64,000 nucleotides of DNA from Paraspadella gotoi (GCA_051294375.1 CM119271.1:8773083-8837082), one strand, 5' to 3'. Shown: positions 46,660 to 57,785, counted from the stretch's first letter. The notes: generated by a model from the letters alone, not told the origin. Numbers and translations: made by a program.

Positions 46660-46805
46660 CATCTGTTATTTTTTCATTTTCCCCATTTTTTAGGTGACAA
46701 GGGAACTTATCTCATCGCCAACCGCCGTGTCAAAATGTCACAGAACAAAGCCGTTTTTTTTTTCTCATCGTTTTAAAAAAATGACAAAAAAAATAGAATC
46801 TTCCC

Positions 46806-47110
46806 TTCGGAGAGAAATATAGATTCCTCCACCCCTCTCTTACCTCTTCCCCTCCCCCTCTTCCCCATTACTCTTTCCCTCCGTCATTCCCTCTTCCTCT
46901 CTTCCTCTTCCCCGTCCCTCTCCTCATCTTCCTCATCCACTCTCTCTCTTCCTCTTCCCCCCCTCTTCCCTTACTCTCTTCCCTCCTTTCCTCTTCCCTC
47001 TTCCTCTTCCCCTCTTCCTCTCCCCCAGTTCCTTCCTCTTCCTACATTTCCCTCTCCTCTTCTTCCTCTTCCCCTCTCTCTCTTCCCCTGCCGCCTCTCA
47101 TTTTCCTTAC
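46806..47110. repeat. CCCTCTTCC-type pyrimidine minisatellite
   Basis: Repeats of 'cttcccctc', 'cctcttccc' and 'ttcctctt' in near-pure C/T. The minus-strand Gly/Arg/Glu ORF is an artefact. It is the complement in style of the G-rich array at 1-330. Confidence 0.85.
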
Positions 47111-47983
47111 TACTACCCCCCACCGCAAGAGAAAAAAAAATCTTAGGGGAGGCAAGTAGGGATGAAAAATGACGTTTCTTTAAAAAAAGAGCCCAAGGGG
47201 GAGAGTTAAAAATGAAAAATATATACATTTATCATCCGAAAATTTTGGAACGTTAGTTTCTTTTTCTTTTTTTTTTACGTGCATCTGGAGTCCGTCCTCA
47301 TTAGCGATGCCCTTTTGTTTTGTGCGCGAGTGTCTTTCCTCTTTTTTTTCTTTCTTTTTTTTTCTCGTCTTTGTCTTTATTAATCATTCCTCCGGTGATT
47401 CGACATTTGTTGTTTTCCCGGCTGAGAATTTGGGTTAAAACTCGCTGTGGGACATTTATTTGTCATTGACATTGATGTTGCAATTTTAGTGAGTGACAGT
47501 TCGGCGTGAATGCTAAATGGAATCATAAAAAGAAATGCTCGCGAATGAATGAAGCTATCTCTATCTCTATCTCTGCCATATCTCTGTCACTTTTCGTTCG
47601 GTCTGTCGGTCGGTCGGTCGGTATGTCTGTCCGTCGGTCTGTAGTACATTAAAAATGCTTATGCCTATAGTTATATATATGGTTGCTCATTTGTTAAGAC
47701 TTAAAACTTCAAATCTAAGTGAATGCTAGCGTCGCCTTCGGGAAATTTTAAAACTATAAAAATAAAATACAAAATTCCGATGCAGTGCGTGTTATTAATA
47801 CAAATACAATATAAAGACGTTTATTATACATCAATTTCCTAGTCATGTAGTCATGTGATCAGTGATCACGTGAAAAGAAAGTCACTGCGGAGCAACACAT
47901 TGTATGGACCGATCTTGTTTCATAAATTCTCGATCAAGACTCTGTCTCGAACCTTGGACCCGACGGTCACTTTTGTAATTAAA
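47111..47983. other. Gene-free interval
   Basis: Includes a (CGGT/CTGT) tetranucleotide patch at 47598-47642 and a short ATCTCT run near 47556-47575. 47850-47875 holds 'gtcatgtgatcagtgatcac', a short dyad-rich stretch. No gene. Confidence 0.5.

Positions 47984-48031
<48 letters not shown>
47984..48031. repeat. (GTC)n microsatellite
   Basis: About 15 uninterrupted GTC units. Confidence 0.95.
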
Positions 48032-48033
<2 letters not shown>

Positions 48034-48196
48034 TTTTTCTGCTCCCCTCAGCCTTTTTTTTTTCTCCTTTAACGACAGCATAAACTTCTCTTTTCATTTA
48101 ATACGTCGATTATTAATCACCCGAAAATAACAATAAAAGACAATTTACGAGATTTCATATCTCGATTCTCCTCTGCGTCCAAATTTCGCCGATGTT

Positions 48197-48220
48197 GGGA
48201 CCCAATTTTTTGGGTCTCCC
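48197..48220. repeat. GGGACCCAA hairpin
   Basis: gggacccaa at 48197-48205 pairs with ttgggtctccc at 48210-48220 with one unpaired base and a T-only loop. The words 'tgttgggaccc' recall LTR starts, but no matching second LTR was found in the window. Confidence 0.4.
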
Positions 48221-49653
48221 ATTGACTCGGGAGAACGTTGGTGCTCGGGAGGTTTGGTGATTTGTTGATTTTGTACTTTTGTACTTCTGCACCTTTGTAC
48301 CTTTGGTCCCATTTAAGCTTTGAACTTTGGTAAGTTAGTTAGGGATTTTCGGATTTACTGACAGTAAAGCAAATAGTAAATCTTCATTTGGTTAGATAAA
48401 GAAAATTAAGTAAATGATAAAAAAATTATTAGTGAATAGTTTTGGTTACCCTGATATTTATAAATACGATTTTTCAAAGAAGTCGTGAACGATTTATAAA
48501 TAAATTATTGTTAACGGAAAATAATGTGCTAATTTATTTGTACAATAACTTTGAAATACGCTCATAGATTATCATTACTGTTAACGTTTGTTTTCGCTTT
48601 ACTTTTCTGTTTGGGGAGGGTTAGACTTATTTTAATTGTGTTGATGTGTGTCGCTGTATCAAATTTTTGATATTAAATACTCAATAGTAAATCTTCTTAT
48701 ATGGAACAGTATTGCTTCGATACCAAATTCTCATACAACCACCGAATCACTCGTTATATAAATATAAACGATATAAACTCTTAATATAAACGACCCAACG
48801 ATAGCTTCGCTTAGAAAAAGTATATTTTATTCGAAACTAAGACACTCACCGCCTCTGAAGTCCCTCGGCGCCTTCCCAGCACTAACTGCCTTCCGCTTAG
48901 TCAAAACCTCATTATGAACGGTAAACGTCTTTCGTGTTATTAATATTCACTCTCATGAATCTTGACACACGTCACTTTTCAGATCTGCGTTGCTTCCGCA
49001 CGGAAAACTTGGATGTCTCTGCAACCTAAAAATAAATTTGCCTCAATTATATTTGGGTCAGTTTTAAAAATTGATTTCCCGCAATTTAACGATGTTTCGT
49101 TACTTAACGTAGCACTGTGCGAAATATTTGTTTACCAAAGTTTTCGACAGAGGTCTCGAGGTCAACGTCAGGGGCAATAAAAGATTTAACAACATTTGAT
49201 ATTAACAAAATTAAAAAATTTATCGTTTTAATTTTCCAAATTTTGCTTTTTCATTTCGCTCAAATAATTTAAGGTAATCTTTGCTTGAAAGTTTGAAGTC
49301 TTAAAAAAATTTATAAATCCTTTCCTATATAAACTAAAGATTATTAATAATTAACATATTGAACCAAGGAAATTACATTCTATAAAGTTCCATCGAACGG
49401 ACAACTTCCCGCAATATCTTTCCATCATTCCAACTTAAAAAAATATATTCCTCAACACAATCAAAGAAAACATTAACTCGTCCACCACCCCCCCTTTTTC
49501 ATAATCCAAAAAACCGCAAAATCCGTTCCATGACCGCGACACCCCGGTACCACCCTTCCACCTTGTCCCACCCCACCTAGCCCACCTCATCTCGACACCC
49601 CAACCCAGCCAGAGACGTCATATGCTTTTTTCATCCTTCGCCCATAAATCAAA
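48221..49653. other. AT-rich gene-free interval
   Basis: Contains repeats of 'ttgtacttttgtacttctgc'-like words at 48270-48305. A 72-codon frame at 48962-49180 begins without ATG, follows a 'cttttcag' acceptor-like site at 48974-48981 and ends just before an AATAAA at 49175-49181. It could be a terminal exon, but nothing identifies it. Confidence 0.35.
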
Positions 49654-49882
49654 NNNNNNNNNNNNNNNNNNNNNNNNNNNNNNNNNNNNNNNNNNNNNNN
49701 NNNNNNNNNNNNNNNNNNNNNNNNNNNNNNNNNNNNNNNNNNNNNNNNNNNNNNNNNNNNNNNNNNNNNNNNNNNNNNNNNNNNNNNNNNNNNNNNNNNN
49801 NNNNNNNNNNNNNNNNNNNNNNNNNNNNNNNNNNNNNNNNNNNNNNNNNNNNNNNNNNNNNNNNNNNNNNNNNNNNNNNNNN
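49654..49882. other. Unresolved sequence (229 N)
   Basis: The right flank is GT-rich. Confidence 0.97.
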
Positions 49883-49913
49883 ACCGCCGATGACAGCTCT
49901 TCTTTTTCTTGGA

Positions 49914-49985
49914 CGTGTGTGTGTGAGTGTGTGCTTTCTGCCTTTTGTGTGTGTGTGTGTGATTGTGTGTATATGTTAGTTTGTT
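49914..49985. repeat. (GT)n-rich patch
   Basis: Interrupted GTGTGT runs at 49916-49930 and 49946-49972. Confidence 0.85.
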
Positions 49986-50494
49986 TCGTTTCCAAAAAAA
50001 AGGAAATATTAATTAGTATTTATCTATTCTTAGTGAGATTTACAAGTTCATTTTTATTATTTTCTTGCCTACATTTCGATTAAAATCAGGCCGCCCAAAA
50101 ATGATTTTTTCCACACAACGGATTAACTAAAATGTACTCGTAATTGCATTACGATTTGCTTAATACTAATATAAAATCTCCTGTGCAGGTGATGGCTCAA
50201 CAATAAAAAAAAAGTTAATTATTTTACTTCCACTTAACTACCGTGCGAATGTTTTTTTTTTTAACCTTCCTTTTTTTAAGGGGAGACCCGTTTCGATTTT
50301 GGTCATCTTCATTAAGGGGAGACTAATTAAACGCGTTTGTCAATATTCTTAGTTCCTTTACAAGAGAATTTGAAAAAAAATTACGAGTGAATATGTCAAA
50401 AAGGCTTTATTAGATTTTTGAGGTGAAAATAAATTAAATTTCAGAGAAAGTGTCAATATTATTGAAATTAAGTGAGAAAGGGGAAATTGAGGGA
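49986..50494. other. AT-rich gene-free interval
   Basis: A near-direct repeat 'aaggggagac' occurs at 50278 and 50314. No gene. Confidence 0.5.
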
Positions 50495-50500
50495 GGGAGA

Positions 50501-50589
<89 letters not shown>
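50495..50589. repeat. (GA)n microsatellite
   Basis: About 43 GA units after a short GGGA lead-in. Confidence 0.97.
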
Positions 50590-50590
<1 letters not shown>

Positions 50591-51271
50591 CCGTCTCGTT
50601 TGATTCATTAATCGTTTTTCACGATTCGACAACAATGAATTTGTTTTTCTCCTTCATTTTTTATCGTTTTGTTGAAAAAAAAAAAAGAAATAAATTAACC
50701 AAAGAGAAATTAATATATTCCTCTGCCTTTCGGACTGCGAGAGGGAAGGAAGAAATGGGGGGGGGGAATAAAAGAGAGAAAGACAGAGAGAGGGAGTGAG
50801 TGAATGAGTCGAGAGACAGAGATAAAGAGACGGAGAGAGACAGAGACAGAGAGCGGAAAAAGCGAATAATTCGATTTCGTTCAACAATTTTATCGCTCGT
50901 TTATTTTGTCAAAAAATTCGACGACATGTCAGTCATATAAAATTAAAAATAGAATTTTTTTTTTAATTCGGGCTCCGTCAGATCTTATCCGAAGAAAATA
51001 ATCGACATTAAAACTTTCATTAAATAAACAATAAGTTAAGCTGTTTAATTAAAAGGAATAATACCTGATCAAAGGGAACAAATTCTCACGAACGATCGAT
51101 CTATAAGACTGTTTTTCTCTCTTTATCTATATTTTTCTTTTTCTCTTTTTCTAGTTATTTATAGCTTCTCTATAAAAAAAAATAGTTCTATCGTCTGAAA
51201 AATGATTATAATTCATTCCGCCTTCAATTTTCGCCTTTTCTTTCCTCTCTCTTTCTCTCTCTCTCTCTCTC
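50590..51271. other. Gene-free interval
   Basis: A purine-rich patch is at 50735-50865, the rest AT-rich. Ends in (CT)n. Confidence 0.5.
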
Positions 51272-51421
51272 NNNNNNNNNNNNNNNNNNNNNNNNNNNNN
51301 NNNNNNNNNNNNNNNNNNNNNNNNNNNNNNNNNNNNNNNNNNNNNNNNNNNNNNNNNNNNNNNNNNNNNNNNNNNNNNNNNNNNNNNNNNNNNNNNNNNN
51401 NNNNNNNNNNNNNNNNNNNNN
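51272..51421. other. Unresolved sequence (150 N)
   Basis: Left flank is (CT)n. Confidence 0.97.
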
Positions 51422-51588
51422 TACCAACCCTCCCCTACCCTCTCCGATGACTAATCCAAACGCCAAAAAATAAAAAAATAAAAAAACAACAAGCGCGTCG
51501 TAAACTCAAAAAAAGTACAGTAATCATCTTTTATCTCTGTCTAATCATTGTTCCCCTTTCGTCTCTAATTTTTTCGCCTATCGAACGA

Positions 51589-51613
51589 CGACGACGACGA
51601 CGACGACGACGAC
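51589..51613. repeat. (GAC)n microsatellite
   Basis: Eight or nine GAC units. Confidence 0.9.
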
Positions 51614-51733
51614 CAAGTTTTATATTTCCAGTTTCGGGAGATTATGAGACGATGACACGCCACGCCGTCCATCTCTGTCTCCTTTGGGGGCCCTTCATCT
51701 CTCGTTTGTCTGTCTGTCTGTCCGTCTTCGGAG

Positions 51734-51737
<4 letters not shown>

Positions 51738-51776
<39 letters not shown>

Positions 51777-51895
51777 GTCTCTCTCTCTCTCTCATCATAT
51801 CTGTGTGTCTCTTTTCCTTCCTTCACATATCTTCTGCAATCTCCTCACTCCTCCTCCTCCTCTTCCTCCTCCTCCCCCTCCTCCTCATTCCCGCC
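51738..51895. repeat. (CT)n then (CTC)n tracts
   Basis: CT run with GT interruptions at 51738-51793, and CTC triplets at 51848-51890. Confidence 0.9.
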
Positions 51896-51917
51896 ACCCG
51901 GTCCTCCACTCCCGGCG

Positions 51918-52470
51918 CCGGGGCGCTCTCTCGGTTCCATCGTCGGCGTCGTAAACATGTCGGCGCAGGAATCGGTCGCCATCTAACGAAGGACTGGTTT
52001 ATGACTTGATAAACAACGATGAATCATTTGANNNNNNNNNNNNNNNNNNNNNNNNNNNNNNNNNNNNNNNNNNNNNNNNNNNNNNNNNNNNNNNNNNNNN
52101 NNNNNNNNNNNNNNNNNNNNNNNNNNNNNNNNNNNNNNNNNNNNNNNNNNNNNNNNNNNNNNNNNNNNNNNNNNNNNNNNGAGAGAGAGAGAGAGAGGGA
52201 GAGAGAGAGAGAGATAGAGATAACGAGGTCGACGACGGTAAAAATCGTCGGCGCCGATCGTTCACAGAATCACAGATGTTCGCGTGAGTATTCGCTCCGT
52301 TCATCCGTTCAGTGAAAAGGAGCCAAACTGATGATAACTAAATAACTAACTTAAATTTATTTTATACTTGTAAATTATGTAGACTTAGTACTGTTTGTTT
52401 GTACTTAAAATTATGTACCAATCTGTAACGATATGCGTTATTGTCACATATTTGAACATTACAAAGCAAA

Positions 52471-52500
<30 letters not shown>
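51918..52500 (+). repeat. Duplicated locus, copy 1 (empty site)
   Basis: Runs from 'ggggcgctctctc' through 'gtcgtaaacatgtcggcgca', a 149-N gap (52032-52180), a GA tract, 'cgccgatcgttcacagaatc', 'gtgagtattcgctccgttca' and 'tgtaccaatctgtaacgata' to a (CT)n end. Copy 2 is 52511-52957 plus 55301-55532. Here 'ctccgttc' occurs once, at 52295-52302, with no insertion. The start of a reading frame at ATG 51957 (MSAQ…) stops after ten codons because of one-base differences from copy 2. Confidence 0.85.
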
Positions 52501-52510
<10 letters not shown>

Positions 52511-52630
52511 CGGGGCGCTCTCTCCGGTTCATCGTCGGCGTCGTAATACATGTCGGCGCAGGCAATCGGTCGCCCATCAACGAAGGACTGGTTTATGGAC
52601 TTGATAAACAACCGGGTGAATCATTTTGAG

Positions 52631-52674
<44 letters not shown>

Positions 52675-52957
52675 AGATGAGATCGAGAGACGATGGAGAT
52701 GGACTGAATGAGAGACGGAGAGAGATGAGAGAGCACTAATCCAAGAACTAATAGCATCCAGGAACGACAAGACAAACGGAGCGCTCTGAGGAACTAACTG
52801 GCTAATAAAAAGTACCCGGCCATTTACAGAAGGAGGAGACGGAGGAGAGGAGAGAGACGGATTTAGAGAAACGAGGTTCCGACGGACGGTAAAATCGTCG
52901 GCCGCCGATCGTTCACAAATCACAGATGTTTTCGCCGGTGAGTATTCCGCTCCGTTC
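52511..52957 (+). repeat. Duplicated locus, copy 2, left part
   Basis: Matches copy 1 from 'ggggcgctctctc' to 'gtattccgctccgttc', and reads through the stretch that is N in copy 1: GA tract 52630-52670, then about 190 bp of complex sequence including 'aagtacccggccatttacag'. It is interrupted at 52957 by the insertion. Confidence 0.85.
52550..52711 (+). CDS. Possible first-exon ORF, 53 codons (doubtful)
   Basis: ATG at 52550 opens MSAQAIGRPSTKDWFMDL and continues INNRVNHFEQ before entering an Arg-Glu repeat from the (GA)n tract, with a stop TGA at 52709. The first 28 residues look like genuine protein. In the sister copy at 51957 the same start stops after ten codons owing to indels, so one of the two copies carries sequencing errors or the frame is dead. 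A good 5' splice-site consensus, gccg|gtgagt, lies downstream at 52934-52943 in this copy and is conserved in copy 1 (gcg|tgagt). No family is recognised. Confidence 0.2.
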
Positions 52958-52977
52958 CAAGTATGTCATCCTTCACG

Positions 52978-53215
52978 AATCGCTTCCCCCGGGGGCCGCG
53001 TGCTCGGGGCGGCCCCGCGGGGTGGCTCCGCGGGGACTGGCCCCGACGCGGGCACGGCAAAATCCTTACCGCCTAGGGGCCGGCGCCCCTGTAGCCTCTT
53101 TGGAGCCCCAAGGGCCACTCCAGGCGGGAATTCCCCCAGGGGCTAGAAAAAAACCCTCTGCCCCCTGGGGCTACCCCCAGGCGGGATTGATTTTCCTGCC
53201 CCCTGGAACGGCTCT
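52978..53215. repeat. GC-rich dyad block, left end of the insertion
   Basis: Dense short palindromes such as 'ccccgggggccgcg', 'ggggccggcgcccc' and 'gccccctgggg', with 'ctacccccaggcggg' near 53170. It is about 70% G+C against roughly 25% in the adjacent core. Confidence 0.8.
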
Positions 53216-53384
53216 CTTCTCCCTCCTCTCTCTCTTCTCCCTCCTTCTCTCTTCTTTTCTCTCTCCCTCTCTCTCTCTTTCTCTATTTTCTATTTTCATC
53301 CTTTCATTACAATAAAATATATAAATAAAAAATAATATTTTTCACTTCAAATTTAATCAATCAATTGAACCAATAGCCTTGCAC

Positions 53385-53860
53385 CAATACAAACTTGCAT
53401 AATTTGGTCACCTTGGCATAATTTAGTCAATTGACATAATTTGGTCAACTGATACATAAATTGGTCAACTGATTATAATTTAATCAACTCTCTTTAAATA
53501 TTTGGTAAACTTTTATAATTTGGGTAAACTTTCCTATAATTTGTAATTTTTTTATAAATTAGTTAACTGCTTACATTGTTTAACCTTCATAATTGTCTAA
53601 ACTATACGTCTATAATTTGGTTTAAACTTTCATACAATTGTAAACTTTCATCATTTGGTAACCTTCATAATTTAATTCAATTTGCATAATTAATCAACTC
53701 GCCATAATTTGGCTCAACCTTCGGTCAATTTTCATAGATTTTGTCAATTGGCATTTAAAATTGGTCACTGTATATAATTGGGTATAATCATTGCTTTAAT
53801 TTAGTCAAACAGTCATGAATTTGGTCAACTTGCATAATTTTGGTAAACCAATTTCATAAT
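53385..53860. repeat. CATAATTTGGTCAACTT minisatellite
   Basis: About 25 degenerate copies of a 16-18 bp unit resembling cataatttggtcaactt (also ataatttggtaaactttc). Located inside the insertion's AT-rich core. Internal minisatellites are common in non-autonomous DNA transposons. Confidence 0.85.
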
Positions 53861-55014
53861 ACTCGGTTCAAGTAAAAGTCAACTTTCGTTTTATTCCACT
53901 TAGAGAAACTCACTTTCATTTTTCTACCCACATATAAAAATTTTATACTTAATTCATTTTCTATAGAATAACAGAAGTAGGATGATTTTAATCTTTTTTT
54001 AATTCAACTTATAAAAAATAATTCAATTAAAAAATATTTTAATTCGCAATTAATTAATTAATTATCAAGTCTCTAGTCCATCCCATATTAGCATTTAAAC
54101 TCCAATTATTATGATTAAATAGATGGATTTGGTAATGAAAATTGTGTGTGTGGTAGGAAAAGTATGTGATTGAGCTAGAATAAAGTTTTCTCTCCTCTCT
54201 CTCTTCGAGAGTCGTCAGCCCTCTAGCATTAACAAACGTGAAGTTCATCATAAGCCAATCTACAAACTGCACGATTATTAATTACAAATCTTAAATAAAA
54301 TACAACATTTATTTACCGAAGTGTATACACTTGTTTAATTGTTTGATGAATAGTTTTTATATTTTTTTTGGACGCGGACGCCATTAATTCTAAGTACGGT
54401 CTGTCAGTCAGCTGGCCATTATTTGTTTTGGTAAATTTATTTAAAGATTTCTTTTGAAACATCAAATTATGAATATTTTTTTTAAAAATATAGTGTCTCT
54501 CTATCAGTCTCAATCAGTATGTCCATCCAACAAAAACATGAAAGAAAAAAAAAAATTTTAACAACAAAAAGATAAAAAAGACAAAAAAAGAAAGATCAAA
54601 TGAGCCTGATTAGCTTCTTTGACCCACTTAAATTTTTGTTGGCTACGTCCTACATTGTTTTGCTTTAAAATTTTGTTTTCTATATCCTTTTAACTGAAAT
54701 AAAAATAATTGGGTTAAAAAATACTAAAATATTATAATTTTTAGACTAAAATATGGAAGAAATGACGTTTGAACATGATAATCTTGAAAATATATGTATA
54801 TTAATTCAGGTTACATAAAACAAGTTTTACCAAGAGAGAGAGAAAAAAAAGATCTATAGAGAGAGAAAAAAACGTAGAGAGAGAAAGAGAGGTGAAAAAG
54901 GAAAAGGGAGAGAGAGAGAAAGAGAGAGCTGAGAACAGACAGAGGAAATATTCTCAATATAATAACATAGTCAGAAAGTCAATATATTTCTCATCTAACT
55001 TTGCTCTCTCTTTA
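53861..55014. other. AT-rich core of the insertion
   Basis: No transposase-like frame. Two minus-strand frames of 72 and 66 codons (54054-54272 and 54313-54513) have no recognisable family. A GA-rich patch lies at 54830-54945. Confidence 0.5.
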
Positions 55015-55280
55015 ACTCGCCCCTTGGGGAGCAGTTTTTTGCTTTCCCAAGGGGTCTACCCCCAGGGGCAGACTTTTTTTTTTTGGCCCCAGGGGGGCAA
55101 ATAGCATTAGGGGCGCCCCTAATTAGACCCAAAATCGTCTTGGCCCCAGGGGAACCCCCCTGGGGCGCGCCCCCTGAGGCCAATCCATTAGGGGCGCCCC
55201 CTTCAATGACCATTTTGCTGCTCCCCCTGGAATAGTCTGCCCCCTGCGGCCGCCCCTAGAGCCCACGCGGGGGCTGGGAG
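55015..55280. repeat. GC-rich dyad block, right end of the insertion
   Basis: Contains the perfect 18-bp palindrome attaggggcgcccctaat at 55106-55123. A second copy of cattaggggcgcccc lies 82 bp later (55187-55200), and there are several ccccagggg/cccctgggg dyads. Shares 'ctacccccagg' with the left block. Confidence 0.8.
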
Positions 55281-55300
55281 GATTGGAGATGACCATATCT

Positions 55301-55489
55301 CTCCGTTCATCCGTTCACAGAAAAGGAGCCAAAACCTGATTGATAACTAAAATAACTAACTTTGAATTTATTTTATACTTATAAAATTATGTTAGACTTG
55401 AGTTAACTGTTTGTTTCGTACTTACATATTATGTACCAATCTGTAACGATATGCGTTACTGTCACATATTGAAACATTACAAAGCCAAA

Positions 55490-55532
<43 letters not shown>
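55301..55532 (+). repeat. Duplicated locus, copy 2, right part
   Basis: Resumes at 'ctccgttcatccgttcacag' and follows copy 1 through 'gtaccaatctgtaacgatat' to a CT tract, matching 52295-52508. Confidence 0.85.
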
Positions 55533-55539
<7 letters not shown>

Positions 55540-56297
55540 TCCTCGTCTCTCTCTTCTCTCTCTTCTCTTCTCCCTCTCTCCTCTTCTTTTTCTCCCTTCT
55601 CCCTCTATGCTAATTTCTTCCCAGTTTGGTTTTATTTTATCTTTCCTTCTTTATTTTTTTCGAAGGCCCAGCGCTAAAATTCTCCATACATTGATCATTT
55701 GTCTAGTTTTACGTTGTTCATTGATCATTTTGTCTTTGGCGACCCGGAGCCATGATCGTCTGAGAACATCATTAATTCCACGGACCCCGAAAAAAAATTA
55801 TATCGCTCTTCTCTCTCTCTCTCTCCTTCTCTCTCTCTCTCTCTCTCTCTCTCCTCTCTCTNNNNNNNNNNNNNNNNNNNNNNNNNCTCTCTCTCTCTCT
55901 CTCATTTTCATACACTTTTTGGCTCTCTTTTCCGACAGTGCCCAATTTCTTTTTCTTTTAACCATAATATTTAATTTAAACATATTTAATGAAAGGTTTA
56001 AATTAGTTTTTATAATAATTTTATTTTTTATTACTCATGGTGTAAATAAATAAAGTAAATAAAATCGTTGTACAAAATTAAAAACTTTGCTAATTTTTAA
56101 TACAAAATTGATATGTTTTGGCTTTTGTTTTTTAAGCTTTCATCGGCATTAAAAGTTAAACTGTTAAAACTGTTAAACTTTTGTAATAAAATATAATCAT
56201 TAACAGAAATTAATTCAAACCTTTCATTAAATATCTAAACGTAATGAAAAGAAAGGATCATAATATAACTTAAAAATATATATTCGAACTTACAATT
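55533..56297. other. CT-rich then AT-rich gene-free interval
   Basis: CT microsatellites at 55540-55600 and 55810-55910 (with a 25-N gap at 55862-55886), then AT-rich sequence. The 200-codon frame across it is mostly Ser/Leu repeat. Confidence 0.6.
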
Positions 56298-56455
56298 CTT
56301 AACCTAAACCCTACCTAATCCTGAAGCCTAACCCTAAACCCCTAATAAGCGCCTTATTCCTAATTCTTAACTATAACCTCAGACACAAACCTTGATTCCT
56401 AACCCAAATTTTTAACCTAAATTACCAACCTAAAATGTTTATAACTAACCTAACC
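56298..56455. repeat. Degenerate CCTAA-type tract
   Basis: Many variants of 'aacctaaaccctacc', 'gcctaaccctaaaccc' and 'ctaacctaacc'. Inverse orientation of the TTAGGG-type tract at 42.4 kb. Confidence 0.55.
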
Positions 56456-57300
56456 GTTACCTTCATTTAAATCCTTCATTTAAAAAAAATTTACCTAATT
56501 CCGAATTAAAGATTAAAATGGGGCGTTCTGGGAAAATGAGGGCCCACTTTTTTTTTTTTTTTTTTGTCTCTTTTTCTTTTTTTCTCTCTCAATTCTCTCT
56601 CCGGCGAAGTTTAATATTTATCGTAATTCCAGTGACCGTAACGATTTTTAACTTTGTCTTTGAGTCGTTACTGTTATTTCTCGCTCCCTTTTTTTTTTCT
56701 TAGCGAATTGTGAAAAAAAAAATTCGTGGCGACTTTCATTGCAAAATATCGAGTTTCTGCGCAAAAAAAGAAATAAAAAATTGGGTGCGAGTATTGGGTG
56801 TGATGAAAATATGTATACATACAGATTTCAATTTATTTTATTTTACTTTTTCTAATTTTGTATAATTAAATTAAAATCTTAGGACAGAGTTTTTAGATTT
56901 GAATTTGTTGTATTGAGGATCCCTTCCTGTTCCCTCAATAAAATCCCAAATATAGTATTTGTTACAAATGTTTAAAATTCAATTGTCGGAATCTTAAAAC
57001 TTAAAATGTTTTCATTTTATTAAATTAATCATGTTTGTTTGTACTTTTCAAATCGAATAATGTTTAAAAAACTTGGTAAAACAAGTATACTTGTACATAA
57101 TATAATATTTTAGAACACTTAGTTATTTTGGGCCACCCTAACTACTTGCATTCGCCTTTTTTTTTTTTTTTTTAATTAAAACTATGTTCACAGTTTTTTA
57201 AAATGTGGTTTTCTAGTTTTGATTTTCTCCATTAAACGAAATCCAAACCTCCTACACTTCCCAACTCCCGTTACATTCACAAGTTCGTAGAAAGGCTGGC
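56456..57300. other. AT-rich gene-free interval
   Basis: T runs at 56550-56566 and 57158-57173. No supported gene. Confidence 0.5.
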
Positions 57301-57520
57301 ATCCTCTTCTCTCTCATTCTCTCCTCTCTTCTCTCTCCTCTCTCTCTCTCTCTCCTCTCCTCTCTCTCTCTCTTCTCTCTCTCGCCGGTCTCGGAAACCT
57401 TTCCAACCCTGTCCATAATTTAAAAGATTTTAAAGCCGCTATATTTTCTTCATTGATGGTTCTGTGAAAGTATAGGGAGAGAAAGAGAGAGGACCCCCGG
57501 ATGTTGTCAAATTAAAAGTC

Positions 57521-57553
<33 letters not shown>

Positions 57554-57714
57554 CTGCTCTCTCTCCTCTCTCTCATCTCTCTCTGCTTCTCTCTCTCTCT
57601 CTCCTTCTCTCTCTTCGCGTATCAAACCCGAAAAACAAAACCTCTCCGTCTCGACATTAATGGGACGATTTTAAAAAGGTTAGAACAAACTTTTTTTTTT
57701 TTCGCCCCACTCGG

Positions 57715-57785
57715 CCCGTCGCGTTAAAACCGGCCAATCGGAAGCGAGTCCGCCCATTGCTCGGCCAATCCGAGAGCTAGAATTG
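57715..57785 (+). promoter_or_regulatory. Promoter-like region: CCAAT pair 31 bp apart
   Basis: CCAAT at 57734-57738 and 57765-57769, each in 'ggccaatc', in a GC-rich CpG-containing stretch of about 110 bp flanked by AT/CT-rich DNA. The copy at 61.2 kb keeps both boxes. Confidence 0.45.

Larger units (their letters stand above)
52958..55300. mobile_element. Candidate non-autonomous DNA transposon, 2,343 bp, 8-bp TSD
   Basis: Inserted into copy 2 of a duplicated locus. The uninterrupted locus at 52260-52330 provides the empty site. The 8-bp 'ctccgttc' flanks it on both sides (52950-52957 and 55301-55308) but is single in the empty site (52295-52302). Ends are imperfectly inverted: caagtatgtcatc on the left, and the right end reads agatatggtcatc when reverse-complemented. 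Each end is followed inward by a GC-rich, dyad-rich block (52978-53215 and 55015-55280), and the core is AT-rich. An 8-bp duplication is the usual length for hAT-superfamily insertions. No transposase frame is present, so it would depend on another element. Some boundary bases could be off because of sequencing errors. Confidence 0.6.

Noticed and set aside
48197-48310. Start of an LTR (tgttgggaccc with hairpin)
   Set aside because: No matching second LTR, primer-binding site or polypurine tract was found nearby, so only the hairpin is listed.
53385-53860. Possible CRISPR-like array of 17-bp units
   Set aside because: No conserved repeat/unique spacer alternation. Units are directly tandem and degenerate.
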